DNA of 64,000 nucleotides from Limonium bicolor (GCA_023374045.1 CM041776.1:345897636-345961635), one strand, 5' to 3'; positions 48,665-60,836 are shown, counted from the stretch's first letter. Notes: generated from the sequence alone by a model not told the origin. Numbers and translations are program-made.

Positions 48665-50230
48665 GATTCCATAATATTTTAATTTTTGTAGAAAGCGGAT
48701 TTTGTTGCTCCAGAATAGGAAATACAAACATTTTGCTTTTAGTTAGAAATATTTGAGTTCCATTAGTCCTACATTCCTCGTGCATAGTTTTTCTCGCAAT
48801 TTTGATGGCAATATTGGGTTCGTTTGTGGACTTTGTTGGCTTTTGCCAGATTTTGTTATCAATTTCGGGTCCGATTCTACAATTTCTCCTTTAATTTATT
48901 CAAACTGCTGCTTTTGAAAGGTGTTTTGATAGCTAACATCAGTTTCAGACCCGCTCCCAATTTCTCCCGTACTTTATTCCGATAGCTGCATTTGAAAGCT
49001 TACCGCAAATGGACACAATGAACTCGTTCTTTCTTTGAGCATGATCACGTGCAGTGACAATCTAGAGGCTACCAATTCTCGCATCTGTCCCATAAGAAAG
49101 TTCTGATTTTACTATGTATTTCCCGTAAACATGGCAATTTTGACATAACTTCAAATTCAACTTGAATCCAAACTATATTTTTCAGGGTTAGGGTCTTGAT
49201 TATTGACTCATCTATTTTCTGGATCGAATCAAGGACAATAAATTAATTTTGTGACTTGGGTTAGGGTAGAGATTTAAACCCATAGCCCAACCCAACCCAA
49301 CCCAAACATATCTTTATTAATAATTAAAAAAATTAAAAATAATATATTTTCTATGTACATAATAAAAGTAAAAAAAACTGGCTATAAAATGAATATGGGC
49401 CAAAGTTAAAAGAATAGTACTCAACCCAAAATAAATTCAAGATCTCCAATTTATATCTTAATAGCCTTTCTTTATCAATTAGAAAAAAAACCAATGTAAC
49501 TTCACTTGAAAAGTTGACTATTAATTTATTCTCTATTGTAAATGACTATTGTTCTTAAATGATAAATTTAAGCAAAGAGAATGCTAAATTGGAGGTTGTA
49601 ACGGCTGGTTTGAGCTTAACAGATAAAGAAGTTAATAAATCATGAGCATAGTTGGTGTAGAACGTTTGGTAAGCTATAGTTGCTGATGTAAAGATAACTA
49701 CTTTGGGTAGTTGTTCACAAGATAGTTTACGTCTATTAATTTCTATAAGTAGCTATTATATTATCCAAAATGGTCTATCAAATACTATCCAGAAGATGTG
49801 ATTATATCAATTAAATATGTCATGTAATACTATATAGGGATTGAAAAAAGTAGCTTCTATACTTTGAAAAATAGTCTATCAAAGTGGTTACTGCAGTTAT
49901 TGTATACAATTTAATATGTCATGTAATGTGACATTTATAGGTGTGTATGCATGATGTTTCAACAATTGATTTTTTAAGTAATATAGGATTATTGTTCGCT
50001 TAAAATGGGTTAGGTTAGGATTGAAGGATTCAAACGGGTTGTGTGATCATGATTTTTTGACTCATCTACTTTTGGGTTAGGTTAATGATATTTTAAATGG
50101 ATTGGATTATGAGTGATCTCAACTCGACCCATTGACCCAAATTGTCGGGTTTACTTTCCACAACCCTTTAATTCACCTTTCCATTCTATTGACACTGTAT
50201 GCCCTCCACTCCTTTGTTTTTTTTATAATA
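48665..50230. other. AT-rich intergenic DNA, possible old MITE
   Basis: No gene. Around 49165-50150, outward-facing words gactcatct, gggttaggtt and cccaacccaaccc suggest an old hAT-like element, but the ends cannot be fixed. Confidence 0.35.
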
Positions 50231-50235
50231 TTGCT

Positions 50236-50305
50236 CCCTACCAGCCTCGTTGAAACCTCATGAGGAAAACCTAGTGGGAAAAAACCTCATGAGAAAAAAC
50301 AGTAC
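50236..50305 (-). repeat. Copia-LTR-like fragment
   Basis: The minus strand reads ctcatgaggttttttcccac, then taggttttcctcatgaggtt, then caacgaggct, the conserved motif of plant copia LTRs. No partner LTR is seen nearby. Confidence 0.5.
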
Positions 50306-50333
50306 TGGTTTACATTGGGATATAATCACTACT

Positions 50334-50786
50334 CTTGGTTTTAAAAAGCGCGCAACATGCGCGATTGATGCGAGCAAAATGCGAGGCGGGGCTGCAATCG
50401 CAACATTGCAGGCAAGGCGTGTAGCGTTCCTTTTTTCATTTCTTTTTATTTTTTTATTTTTTTATATTACCTAAAATGACGACGTCTGCCAATAATACAA
50501 AAAAAAGTCGTGCGATGTATTATTTAAATCTCTTTTCCTTGTTACTTTACCATTTCCCATTCCCCATTCCCCATTCCCTACTCCCGTTTCTTCTTTCCCA
50601 ATTCCCCTTTTGCTTTTTTTATTTTGTGTTTGTCGCTTTCTTCTCCCAAATTGTAGTATCACCACAAAGTATAGATGATGTTATATAATTGGTCGCATCG
50701 ATGACCAGATGCGACCGCCTCGTCGCATCACGCATCACTTCAAGAGCCAAAACGTCTCGCCCCGCATCGCGCAATTTAAAACCAAG
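50334..50786. mobile_element. TIR element, 453 bp, 9 bp TSD
   Basis: Ends CTTGGTTTTAAA and TTTAAAACCAAG. Perfect 9 bp duplication atcactact (50325-50333 and 50787-50795). The ends are rich in gcgcgatgcg-type words and the centre is T-rich. The 9 bp TSD suggests Mutator-like; if one end base belongs to the TSD, hAT (8 bp) is possible. No coding capacity. Confidence 0.85.
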
Positions 50787-50799
50787 ATCACTACTAATA

Positions 50800-53450
50800 C
50801 AAAAACAGTTTGTAGTAAAATCATAGCTACAGCCGAGTCAAGATATCAAAAAGCTTTGGTGACTCCATAAATAGTTCGAGGGGTAAGGGAAGTTTGGCCA
50901 CCAGGATTGGTCCATCGCCATACTCCTAATTTCACCAAGTTTGTCACTGTCATGTGAGGACTGCTCTCTTTTCAGAAGACTTTACTGTTCCGGTTCATCC
51001 ATAACTGTCAGGATCCGTAGAAGAATACGGACATCCATACTTTCTTAGCTCTTCTAAAGTCACCCAGTAACATGATCGGGTCACTGCATCTATCCTTTTC
51101 TGCCAATAGTTCCTGAAACAACTGGTTCCTTTGTGGCACGTCACATGAGGCATAAACATAAAATACCACCCCTTTAAATCAGTTCGCATTTGTGGTCATT
51201 TCTAACTTTACCCATCTGGAGCCTTTTCTAATAACATTATTGACTGTGACGTGGCTCTCGTCTCTTGATCGTCCTTCAATTGGGACCTCCTCCCAAGCCA
51301 AATTTGTCTGTTTTCCCTTAAATTTTAAGTATTTTCTTTCTGACAAATGAGAAGCGTTGGGTCTCCAACAAGCCAAGTATATATATGTCCATTGTATGTA
51401 CTTCCTTACTGAGCATGGCTTTTATTGCACTAGGCCTCAATCTCTGATGTTCTGCACTGCTATGCTCATCATTCTATGTGTTTGGCACTACCTTGAACTT
51501 TTCTGTGATACTTTTTATGATTTGATCTCCAGTAAGTTATGTCGAGCTCTATCCCCGTCAATTACTCTGCACCCCAGTTGCTCTATAGTTTGTAGGCAAT
51601 TATTGACTTCCAGAATGGGGTCATCCACCTTACCAGAGCCATTTCATGCTTTTTTTTTCCTTTGTTTTAGTGTTGGAGTACTATGGCTTAATTCCACAGT
51701 TATCTCAAGTGGGTTTTTTATGTTTGTTGTATTCATTTCTTGTGTCAGTGACGCAGCTTGGATCTCATCATGCACTGCTTTTGGTTAGGAGAATAGTTGG
51801 GTAAGACCCAAGTCACTTTCTTGGTTTCCTGCACTGTTACTATCAAGGGTTGTCTGGTTGTCAGGCTGTTGGGATTCCCTATGATGTGAAGGTATGCTTG
51901 GAGGGGAGTTCTCGATGTTGATTATTCTTTTTGATGTAGTACGCAATGCAACTGCCCTTTCCTCTATTTGATTCGTAGTGGACCATTAATTGTATCATTT
52001 GACTCTTCCATCTCCTGGCCAGGGCGGGTGTCATAATTATTCAATAGCAGTCCTGCATCTTCCCCTTCTTTTCTGAATTCCCAAGGTGAATTTGTGGGGC
52101 TCAAATGTGAGTTACTACCCTGTTTATCATTGGGAGTAGGATGTGGCTTCTTTTGGCGGCTTCTTGTCTGTGAATGGACTTTCATGGCAGCTCTACAACT
52201 TCCCCTTTGGGTAACTTGAATTATGTCCAAGTCATCATTGGTTTTATCTTGATCAATGGCCAGTGCCGATGACTCTAGTATTCCAATTAGGAAGGACTCT
52301 CCATCAATTTCAACATGGACCTTGAGGGTTCAGAAATGTTGGGACGTTGTTTAAGTCAGGGCTCTAATTTCTCCATGTTCGATGCAGTGCTCATCATCCT
52401 CATCAATCCTCAGGACATCCCCCGCTACTTGCGCCACCTTCCTTACATTTGATTTGTTCCAAACAAGGATGGGCATTCCATAAATCGTTACCCAAGTTTT
52501 CCTTTTCTCCACTTGATCAGAAGTTTTCCATCTTCTTACCGACATCCCCTGTAATGGACCTGCCTTGTCTTTGTAGTGTTGCTCAATTGTTTTAGCCTTC
52601 ATAGCTGAATCAAAGACCACTAAGAATTTTGATCTTGAGAATGCTAGGATCCCCTCCATCTCGGGCCAGGTTGTATGGAACTTCTCAAGGGCTTGTCTTG
52701 CACTCATCTCAACGTCAACTGTGAACACTGCGCGTTTTTACAGGTTGTCAAACATTTCCCTATCTTTTTCTAATTGTACAGTGATCCTTGGCTTCACTTT
52801 ACCAGTGGACTCACGAAAGTCATATTCTTTATTGTCTATTCCCTCTTTGTGCACCCACATTTTCTTGGTCATTGGCTTCTTTCTGTTCCATCTCTTTTCA
52901 GGTGCTTTTAGACGGACTGTCAGGAAGGCCTCATTCCACCTTCGTCCATGGATGTCTTCTATGATTTCTTAGCCTGGTGGATATTTTGCATCATCACGCA
53001 GGCCAAATATTTGTATTTATGGTTGTGACCTCTCTATTTTCTCGCCATGTGCATCCTGATTATCCCATATCTACTCTCAAGTCGTTCTAGCTACGCTTTA
53101 GTGGCCTTACTACCAATGTTGTCAATCAATATTGTGGTGGGGCCTGGTTTCAGCTTCGTGCAGAAGGAAGCACGGGGCGAGGGGTGGTTGCGGTAGGTGG
53201 TATACCTTATGTTCTTGGTGTGGTGCTCTTTGTATGACCCTGTTTTAGGACTGTGATACCGAATGGGAGATGTATATCTTTTTTGTCGTCGCCATTGGCT
53301 CCATTTTCGGCTGCACTCTTTGTTTAATCTCCCAGGCATCATGGAAATCTTTTTTTAGCGTCAGCGTATAGATTATACAAGTATAGATTATATGAACATG
53401 GCAAGAGTTATCCTTGTTCCGTGCCCCATACACGTACGGTCCTCTCAAAA
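50800..53450 (-). mobile_element. Degenerate LINE, minus strand
   Basis: The minus strand holds an ORF1-like domain (52351-52728: ARQALEKFHTTWPEMEG, RKTWVTIYGMPILVWN, VAGDVLRIDEDDE) of the kind found in plant LINE ORF1. Ahead of it is a broken region with TTILIDNIGS and RESTGKVKPRITVQLEKDRE (52750-53150). The tail is ORF2-like (50870-51000: WMNRNSKVF, LVKLGVWRWTNPGG). Most of ORF2 is deleted. Many stops make it a fossil. Confidence 0.6.
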
Positions 53451-53454
53451 TATG

Positions 53455-53715
53455 AAAGACTAAGACCTCTTTCTTTTAAAGAAATATTGTGTTTCTTTTA
53501 CTCAGGTTTCTGTGGGCCTGGTGGCTGCCTGCCTGCTAGCTGTTAAATGTGTTTGGCAGCTGGGGAGTGCGGATGTCCTGTAACTTTTTCTTCCCTGCTT
53601 TGGTCTTTTTATATGACCCCACAACTTCGTGTTTTAGTCGGGTGATGAAGGCTTCAGACCTCGTATCCAATGCTTTGTCTTGTTTATACATTACTATTTT
53701 TTTATCAAAAAGAAA
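53455..53715 (+). mobile_element. Possible LINE 3' tail, plus strand
   Basis: Text such as ctgctttggtctttttatat and cttgtttatacattac, ending in tttatcaaaaagaaaatg, resembles plant LINE 3' UTRs. No ORF and no clear TSD. Confidence 0.3.
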
Positions 53716-54306
53716 ATGAAAAGAACATCACTGAATGGAAGCAGCAAGCATCGCAATAGCTCCTATGGCTTTACAAATTGTACCGTCCACAGGTAAGGGC
53801 CGGGGGGTAAATCTCCACCGGAAGATTAGGAGCTTGGACCTTTGGAGTTGATTAAAGTTGGAGATCTGTGAGCTGACTGATACAGTCTACAGATTAATCC
53901 AATGGCATTCTAAATTCATAAAACCTGCTAATATGCCAAGTTCAGTGGCTATCATAATTGATGCATCGAACCACGTCGTCCTTTGCAAGACCCCAATCTC
54001 AACTCAACTCAAATACCAAATGTACATTTAGTTAATCGACTACTTGGTAATCACAGAACAAAATTATATTGCTTAACCCCACAGGCGAATCATTATCGTA
54101 CAAACAATTGGGCACAATAGCTGCTATTACTTGGTTCAATGAAGCACAAAGGAACCAACCGATTATATTTACCTTGTGCTAATGACGTGGGACTTTCCAC
54201 TCCAGTTGCCATAGTCTGTTCCATCAGGTGTTGTCTCTTGCATTTACCATGCAAACTGGAGAAGATGAATCAGAGTAACCTTAATTATATTACAACACTG
54301 ACACAT
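53716..54306. other. 3' flank of adenylate kinase gene
   Basis: Probably includes the 3' UTR of the minus-strand gene. Nothing else recognised. Confidence 0.45.
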
Positions 54307-57300
54307 TCAGGCAGTGGCGGATCGTTCATCGTCATGATCGTCATGATCTTCAAGATCCAGAGCACGAAGCAACTTCGGCCAGGATTCAGGAATTCCCCCT
54401 GGAAGATCAAATTCCAGCAACTTGCCACGTCTACGGTAGAAGTCCTCAACTGGTTGAGTCTGGCAAAACAGGGAAAATCCATAACATGCAGTGAGAATAA
54501 TAAAGTACAGAAATGAATGATGCTATGCAATGTTAAGGAACAATATGACCAATGACAGCATGAACTAGTACGTTAAGAAGCTCTCGGACGCAGAAGGGAG
54601 GAGGGATGGAAGAAATTTAGAAGGGAGGAAGAGGAAGCAACGCCTTCAATTGTCTGGATAATGGAAAATAAAAAATTCTTATATTATTCTAACATGTTCT
54701 GCTATAAAGGGGTGATTTCAATGTTTTCATTTTCACGAGTAATGAAAGACACTAAAATACCAAAAGAAAAAACGTTCTTGCACGCAAAAACGTTTTCCTC
54801 CTGTTCTAACCAAAAATAATGGTCCCTGCGTCCATGCACAGAGGAATCAGCTGACTATGTACACTATCACTGACTCGTATAGCGCCCAGATTGACTGCCA
54901 AAAAGTGAAGGAAAAATTTAGAGAGCTATAAGAGAGGAGGAAATATACCGCATCGTGATAAATCCTGAGTCGATTCTTCACAACTTCTTCTTGATCATCA
55001 GCACGACAAATCAGCTTCGAAGCACATTGTGGGGGAGGAAGAAGTGGGGCCATATACAAACCCGGGTTTCCATTCTCACCCTTTATGTCAATACTTGCTA
55101 TGTTGTAATTCCCGCCACATTCACTGCATATCCTTCGTCCCAGACACTTGGCAATAAGTGCCTCTTCTCGAAGCCTCAGGTTGAGCACCAAGTCAATGTC
55201 CGTCAGTCTCTGTAGAACTTCCTGCAAAGGCCCGCATTGAAGTAAACTCAGAAGCGAATAGCATGAAAATTAATAATGACACAAAAATGAATAACCCCAC
55301 ACAACTCGAACACGCAGAGTTTTTTAATGTAGGAGGGAAAGAAAATCATACACAGCATGTAACTTCACTAGATAGAGGGTAATACGTTAATGCCTCAATA
55401 TTGTAGCCATAATTGATGGTAAAGACCTTTCTATCTTAGTTATAGGCTCCTCGGAAAAGATATTTGTGGAGATAAGACATAGCCAGTTAGCCATAGCTTT
55501 TTGGTCAAAAAGCAAGTGTCCATTTACTATATTATCATACAAAGCTCGGGATCATGATTTCATAGATGCAACATATTGAAAAGCTTCAAGTTCTAATATT
55601 GAACAAGTAAAGCTGTTTTTACACAAAGCCAATGTGAAATTGGACCTCAAGCAAGAGCACTGATGCCCCTAGATCAACTATACCAAATACCTCCCAGAGC
55701 AACGTGATCAAACATAGTACATAATGCTGACTCCAATTAAAATCTATCACTGGATATTTGAACAGCAGCAGGTTGGTGCTTTTATAAATTGAATCTGCAC
55801 TTGCTGCAACTTTAATGTTCCTTATCAAAGCTTATGATGGTATATTTGGGTGCAAAGAAGCAAGACCCAGATGAGGAAGAACAGGACAAAAGTACTCTGT
55901 GGTGAGTTGTGCAATACAATTATCTCTTTCACTTGTTTCTACCACTCAACAGAACAAATGACACTAATCACATGTCACCTTCAAAATCAAAGAATGCAGT
56001 GAGTTTTCTCAAGGATCAACCCCTTGATTCAATGAACATGAGACATATCCTGTACTTCCACTGTGCAATAGGCTAGTACATGAGAACATCTAATAGGAGT
56101 TCCAGTGGTCCCACAAAAAGCATAGTATGAGTAGGTGAGGTAGCTTGCAAAAGCAAAGTGTCAAATTCTAGAGCCACAAAGTCTGGGTTTATTAATCTAC
56201 AACAGCCTAAACTAGTACAGGTTTATCTACAGGATTTATGGAAATATGATCATGATTGTAGCAAGTGTATAGTCCCGAGATCTTCCCATTTACCAAGAGC
56301 ATATCAGACAAGAGCCAGCTATAACTGTTCAGAGTGGCCCTCAAGCCATAAAATCATCAGAGAGTCATCAGCAAGCATAGGCGATCATTACAGCTGCTTC
56401 TGACTGAGAGACTATAACTTATGCAGCCCAGTCAATGCATCTTAAGAAGGAGATATCGTTGTTATTCCACAGCACATATGATAAGCAATGGTTTTCGCCA
56501 TGTTATGAAACAACAAACGTTTATTATAAACAAGAGTAACCTACACACACCTTGGTAAGATACCGCAACAAAATGCAGCATAATGAATAGGCAAGACTAT
56601 AATATGAATTCAGTCACCAACAAGTCACCCTACAGTAAGTCCTGGATCGTAAGGTCTATTGAAAGTACAAGACTACAATATGAGTAATGAACAAGAATCC
56701 AAAGCTGGACCAACCAAGCATTTGGAAAAATTGACTAGCGGGATCATAAAGCTAATACGCAACGTGCCACCACTCCTCCATGGATGCAAAGTACAGGAGC
56801 GCCACTAACGAGATACGTGAACAAATTTACCATGAGAGCGACTCCAACTCTATTGCAAATTTCAAAATTCTCGTTTCAGGAGAGCAAATAGTATCCACTT
56901 TAACATTGTATGGATCATGAAGCCCCGTCAAATTTAATATTAATAGTATTCGTTTGGAGGATCGTTTTCTGTTCTATGAAGCCTGTAGACATATTAATGC
57001 TTAGAATTTCTAGCTTAACGACGTTTTATTGCACATCAATACACGATCAACAGTATTCCCAGTATGCATGTGCTCACCGCTTGCCTCACAGTTCGAGGGA
57101 AACCATCGAGGATAAACCCAGATTCACCCTTTGATTCCTCCAGTCTAAGACGCTTAGACAACAAATCAAATATGAATTCATCCGGTACCAATTGTCCTTG
57201 ATTAACGATCTCCTCAAGCTGGGGATAGACAAAGAGAACGTCAAAAAGTTGCAGTAATCAGGAGCAGAAAGTAACAAAAGTTTTAAAATTCGAGAAATTA

Positions 57301-57724
57301 AGTATAGGATGGAACCCAAGTGAATTCTCACCTGGGAGGCGAGAGAGCCGGAAGAGGCAAGCTCGTGGCGGACCAAATCCCGGTGGCAATATGGGGCACA
57401 CCAAGAAGACTCGAGAGACGACTAGCGTAGGTGCCTTTTCCGACTCCCGGACAGCCAAGGAACACCCAGTGAACATTCTTCTTCTTAGCCTTCCAACCCC
57501 CTCCTCCTCCCCTTCCTCCACCTAAATCTCTTTCTTTGCCCCCGCCGACGGACTGACTACTGCTATTCGATCCAGGAGGCGATGATGAGAGGGAATTCCC
57601 ACACCCACTCTTCCCACCGGAGCTGCAATCTATAAGAAGGTGAGCCACGGAGCGTGCTGGATGTGAAAAGTGAGCTCCGAATCGTAGACGATCCCGTCCT
57701 CAGAACCCGCTCTAAAATCGCCAT
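54307..57724 (-). CDS. Adenylate kinase, organellar type (four exons; two frame problems)
   Basis: Interconverts ATP + AMP and 2 ADP. It resembles the plant chloroplast/mitochondrial adenylate kinase of the At2g37250 type. Exons on the minus strand: 57332-57724, 57078-57218, 54949-55221 and 54307-54459, all with GT/AG borders and whole-codon lengths. Exon 1 has the P-loop ([16 protein letters not shown]) and the AMP-binding VPHIATG. Exon 2 has [15 protein letters not shown] and [14 protein letters not shown]. Exon 3 has TDIDLVLNL, the lid [11 protein letters not shown] and LLPPPQC. Exon 4 has [16 protein letters not shown] and a stop at 54307. The ATG at 57724 gives an Arg/Ser-rich presequence ([18 protein letters not shown]), typical of organelle import, but reaching the kinase frame needs a one-base shift before about 57610. 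A second shift (GGGG read as GGG, near 57380) follows HIATG. If these are sequence errors the gene is intact; otherwise it is a young pseudogene. A later in-frame ATG at 57648 is the alternative start. Confidence 0.85.
55222..57077 (-). other. Intron 2 of adenylate kinase, 1.86 kb, source of duplicated DNA
   Basis: Donor GTGAGCAC, acceptor TTTGCAG. Its part at about 55960-56710 is duplicated at 24826-25028 plus 39470-40010. No transposon ends were seen in the gene copy. Open frames within it are not coding. Confidence 0.8.
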
Positions 57725-57989
57725 GGAGATCACCAGCGGGGAGCTTTAATGGAAACTTGGACTCAACGACAAAAAGTATTGCTTGCGTCGGCGTGGGCCT
57801 CCGTCCAATGTAACGGATTGTCGAACGTGAACGAATATACTACTTTTCCTTTTTTGAACGTGAGCGAATAAACTAGACTACTGCAGTTTGTTGTGACTAT
57901 TATGTTTTTCTCATTTAAAAAATGGACAATAATAATGATGTTGAAATACAAATCATTCCAGAAAGGTGGGGAAGTGTAGAAGTATTATT
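57725..57989 (-). promoter_or_regulatory. 5' flank of adenylate kinase
   Basis: Region upstream of the start codon. No sharp TATA box is visible. It ends at the Mutator-like derivative. Confidence 0.35.
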
Positions 57990-58369
57990 CTATCTAAATT
58001 CACAATAGCCAACTAAAATATTTCATAATTCTTTCATATATTTTTTTGGAACTTGTCTCTCATATCATGAATATGTTTTGAAATTCACAAAATATCACAA
58101 TTTGGTAACAAACGTTCATTGTATCCTGGAAACAAAATCATATTGTCCTTGACAATATTTTAAAAAAAATTTAATTTTTTCTATAGTTAGTAGTTTTTAA
58201 CAATTATTTTTTTAATTTTTTTAAGTTCACAATATACTCATGTTTTTATTAAAATTAAGTTCATAAAATACCACTATTTTTATTTAAAAAATCACAATAT
58301 GCCCTATTTTTACAAAAAAAAAAGTTCACGATATGCCCTTATTTTCCTTTTAAGCTATGGTAACAACTA

Positions 58370-58570
58370 TTTTCTGTTCAAACCGGAAGTCTTACTACAA
58401 TTGTTGGGCTGGTGGTTTCTTTCAATAAAGAGCACCAGTGATGCAGAATCAATACAACCAGTAAGACACACTTTCAAAGAAACCACAAGCCCATTAGTTG
58501 TAGTATGGATTTTTGTTTGATCAATAAAATAGTTGTCACAATAGCATAAAAGGAAAATATGGACATATTG
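58370..58570. pseudogene. Two head-to-head GRF zinc-finger remnants
   Basis: The plus strand at about 58382-58445 reads KSYYNCWAGGFFQ, stop, RAPVMQN. The minus strand at about 58505-58460 reads YYN, stop, WACGFFES. Both match the YYNCWICNFFQWWAPVMQ stretch of the ORF at 60459. The two copies face each other as arms of an inverted repeat. Confidence 0.8.
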
Positions 58571-58734
58571 TGAACTTTTTGTAAAAAAAAAAGATGGACA
58601 TACTGTGAACTTTTTAATAAAAAAAACAGCGGCATATTGTGAACTTTTTTGTAAAAACAAGGGTATTTTGTGAACTTTTTGTCAAACCAAGGGTATATTG
58701 TGAACTTTTTTAAAAAAGTCAAAAAAATGAGTAA

Positions 58735-59225
58735 ATTACTCGGAACCCCCCTGAGGTTTTGGGATAATACAGTTAACCCCCTTGTGTTTATCATAATTAT
58801 TAGTAAACACCTTGAGGTTAAAGTATCTTTGACTACGAGCCCCCGAACTATAACTTTGTTATCAGGAAGTTAACTACGTGTTGACCTGCCAGCTTAATCA
58901 CATTAATAATGTCAAGCTGGACACTAAAACTACTTATTCAACATCGTCTAACTCTTCCTCATCCCACTTCAGATGCATTTTTGAGGTAGGGTTTATGTTT
59001 TTAGGAAAATAATAATGTTGATTAAGTAGTGTTTTTTGTCCAGCTTGTCATTATTAATGTGATTAAGTTGACGGGTCAGCACATAGTTAGCGTCTTGATA
59101 ACGGAGTTAAAGTTCGGGGGCTCATAGTCAGAGATACCTTAACCTCAAGGTGGTTACCAATAATTATGATAAACACACGGGGGTTAACTGTATTATCCCA
59201 AATCCTCAGGGGGGTTCTGAGTAAT
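58735..59225. mobile_element. Nested inverted-repeat MITE, 491 bp
   Basis: Starts ATTACTCGGAACCCCCCTGA and its reverse complement starts ATTACTCAGAACCCCCCTGA. The arms are about 200 bp and pair through aatacagttaaccccc, cgagcccccgaactat and gtcaagctggaca. The TSD is not resolved. A partial end of the same family lies at 42675. Confidence 0.85.
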
Positions 59226-59395
59226 AAAATTGTCGGGGGCAATATGGTCATTTTTCAGGGCACGGTTAATGTCTGTTACCAAATTGTGGCATTTTGTGAA
59301 TTTCAAAACATTTTCGTGACATATGAGGGACAAGTTTTAAAAAAGTGGTGTGTCGTGAATTATGAAACATTTTAGTGGCATGTTGTGAATTTTCC

Positions 59396-60033
59396 TAATT
59401 ATTGTCCAAATTAGTGACATTGTTTGAAGCAATATTTTCAGTATCTCAATCCTACGCTACTTTCGAAAGTGATATCTAGAATTGGATTGTTTATTTCTTC
59501 AAAAAGTGAGATAATATTGTTCTAATATATATATATATATATTATAAACAACTTCTATTTAAACTTTTAAGATTATTAAATAAAAAATATAGTGTTAGTG
59601 AATAAAAATGATAAATTAAGACCACAACTATGACAACACGCTTACAAAATTGAAATATGGATAAAAACATTATGAATTTTCATAATTTGTTCATAAAAAT
59701 GACAGAATGAAATGAGGTAGGTTAACACAAATCAAATTCACATACTTTATAATTTTTATGTGTGTCTTTATTTCTTTTATTAGCTCCCAACAAATATTGT
59801 GAGCTACAAGTTCTTTATATACTAAATCATGGGTTTTCTATCTATGCTAATTCAAAAGAGTAAGTAAGCAATCGAATACATAGTCAAAATGAGATCTAAT
59901 ATCTTATTATTTTAATTATAAACTTAAGAAAGAAAAAATATGATATGAGTAATCAATCATATTTTATAAATCTGTATTGGTTCTTCGAGTTATTTTTTCA
60001 ATTTCTACTTTAGAGTTATATAAATTTGAATTT
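59396..60033. other. AT-rich spacer between Mutator-like elements
   Basis: Contains an (AT)n run at about 59527-59545. No gene or repeat end otherwise. Confidence 0.55.
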
Positions 60034-60330
60034 GGGAAAATTCACAATATACCCCTGTTTTCTTTCGTAATTCACAATATACTCCTTTTTTGAAACTTTG
60101 TCACAAGATACCCCTGTTTTCTTTCATAATTCACAAAATACCCCTTTTTTGAAACGGACGTCAAAAGCTCCGTTAACCCCCCACGTGAATTGACTATTTT
60201 GCCCCTGACCGACTTTTTATTTTATTTTTTGAAAAACTTGCGGTTTCGTTCTCTAACGGCAACTTTTTTTTTTGAAAGTTTCAAAAGTTCATAATATTCC
60301 CTTTAAATTGAAAAAGTTCACAAAATACCC
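60034..60330. repeat. MULE left terminal region with motif repeats
   Basis: The words gggaaaattcacaatatacc, acccctgttttctttcgtaa and cataattcacaaaatacccc recur with small changes. Similar aggggtatattgtgaa words occur in this element's own intron and in the elements at 41612 and 57990. Confidence 0.8.
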
Positions 60331-60458
60331 CTTTTCCCCAACTTTCTGTAACGGCTAGTTTTGCTGTCCAACGGCTATTTTCAGTCTAACAGCTCTTTTT
60401 TCACCTATATAAGCACCCATATTTCATAACAATTGAAATCAAACCTCATACCAAAGCT

Positions 60459-60836
60459 ATGGTCATATTTCCAGCAACTTTGTCTCTCTCTCGCAACCCA
60501 AATTCAGTAGGAAGGGCATACTACAATTGCTGGATTTGTAATTTCTTCCAATGGTGGGCACCGGTGATGCAGGACCCTCACAACCCTCATTCAAAGCCAA
60601 GGCGAGGTGGTGGTGACAGCTCATACTCAAGCATGGCAGCATCTTCTTCTAGTGTTGCCTCTGCTCTTTCTGAAGCTCAGAATCAGGAGAGAATTGGAGC
60701 TGATGTGTTTCTCATGAACAAAATGAGGGAGGAAATAAAGAAGGAAGTCAAAGAAGAAATGAAACAGAGCATGAAGATGTGGTTTCTTTGGGGTTTAGTT
60801 GTAGTTGCTTTTGCAATTTTTATCCGCAAAATATAA
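60459..60836 (+). CDS. GRF-type zinc-finger protein of a MULE, with C-terminal membrane helix
   Basis: 125 residues. GRAYYNCWICNFFQWW (residues 18-33) fits the core of the zf-GRF fold (GRxYYxC....CxFFxW), although the usual upstream Cys pair is not in this frame. A Ser-rich linker and a charged helix (MREEIKKEVKEEMKQ, about 85-99) follow. A C-terminal hydrophobic helix (MWFLWGLVVVAFAIFIRKI) suggests tail anchoring. Small proteins of this build (At4g04775-like) are widespread in plant genomes; their role is unknown to me. The gene is convergent with the transposase. A TATA-like ctatataagc at 60403 sits 56 bp upstream of the ATG. Confidence 0.75.
   Translation: MVIFPATLSLSRNPNSVGRAYYNCWICNFFQWWAPVMQDPHNPHSKPRRGGGDSSYSSMAASSSSVASALSEAQNQERIGADVFLMNKMREEIKKEVKEEMKQSMKMWFLWGLVVVAFAIFIRKI

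Larger units (their letters stand above)
57990..59395. mobile_element. Mutator-like derivative with inverted zinc-finger remnants
   Basis: Ends aaattcacaatagccaacta and, on the other strand, ggaaaattcacaacatgcca continue as inverted repeats for about 140 bp and share the aaattcacaat words of the element at 60034. The interior carries two inverted remnants of the GRF zinc-finger ORF (58380-58570), an array of tattgtgaactttttgtaaa units (58555-58715) and a second nested inverted-repeat element. No clear TSD. Confidence 0.7.

Noticed and set aside
51357..51788. 143-residue plus-strand open frame
   Set aside because: Antisense to a decayed LINE, with no domain and low-complexity hydrophobic content.
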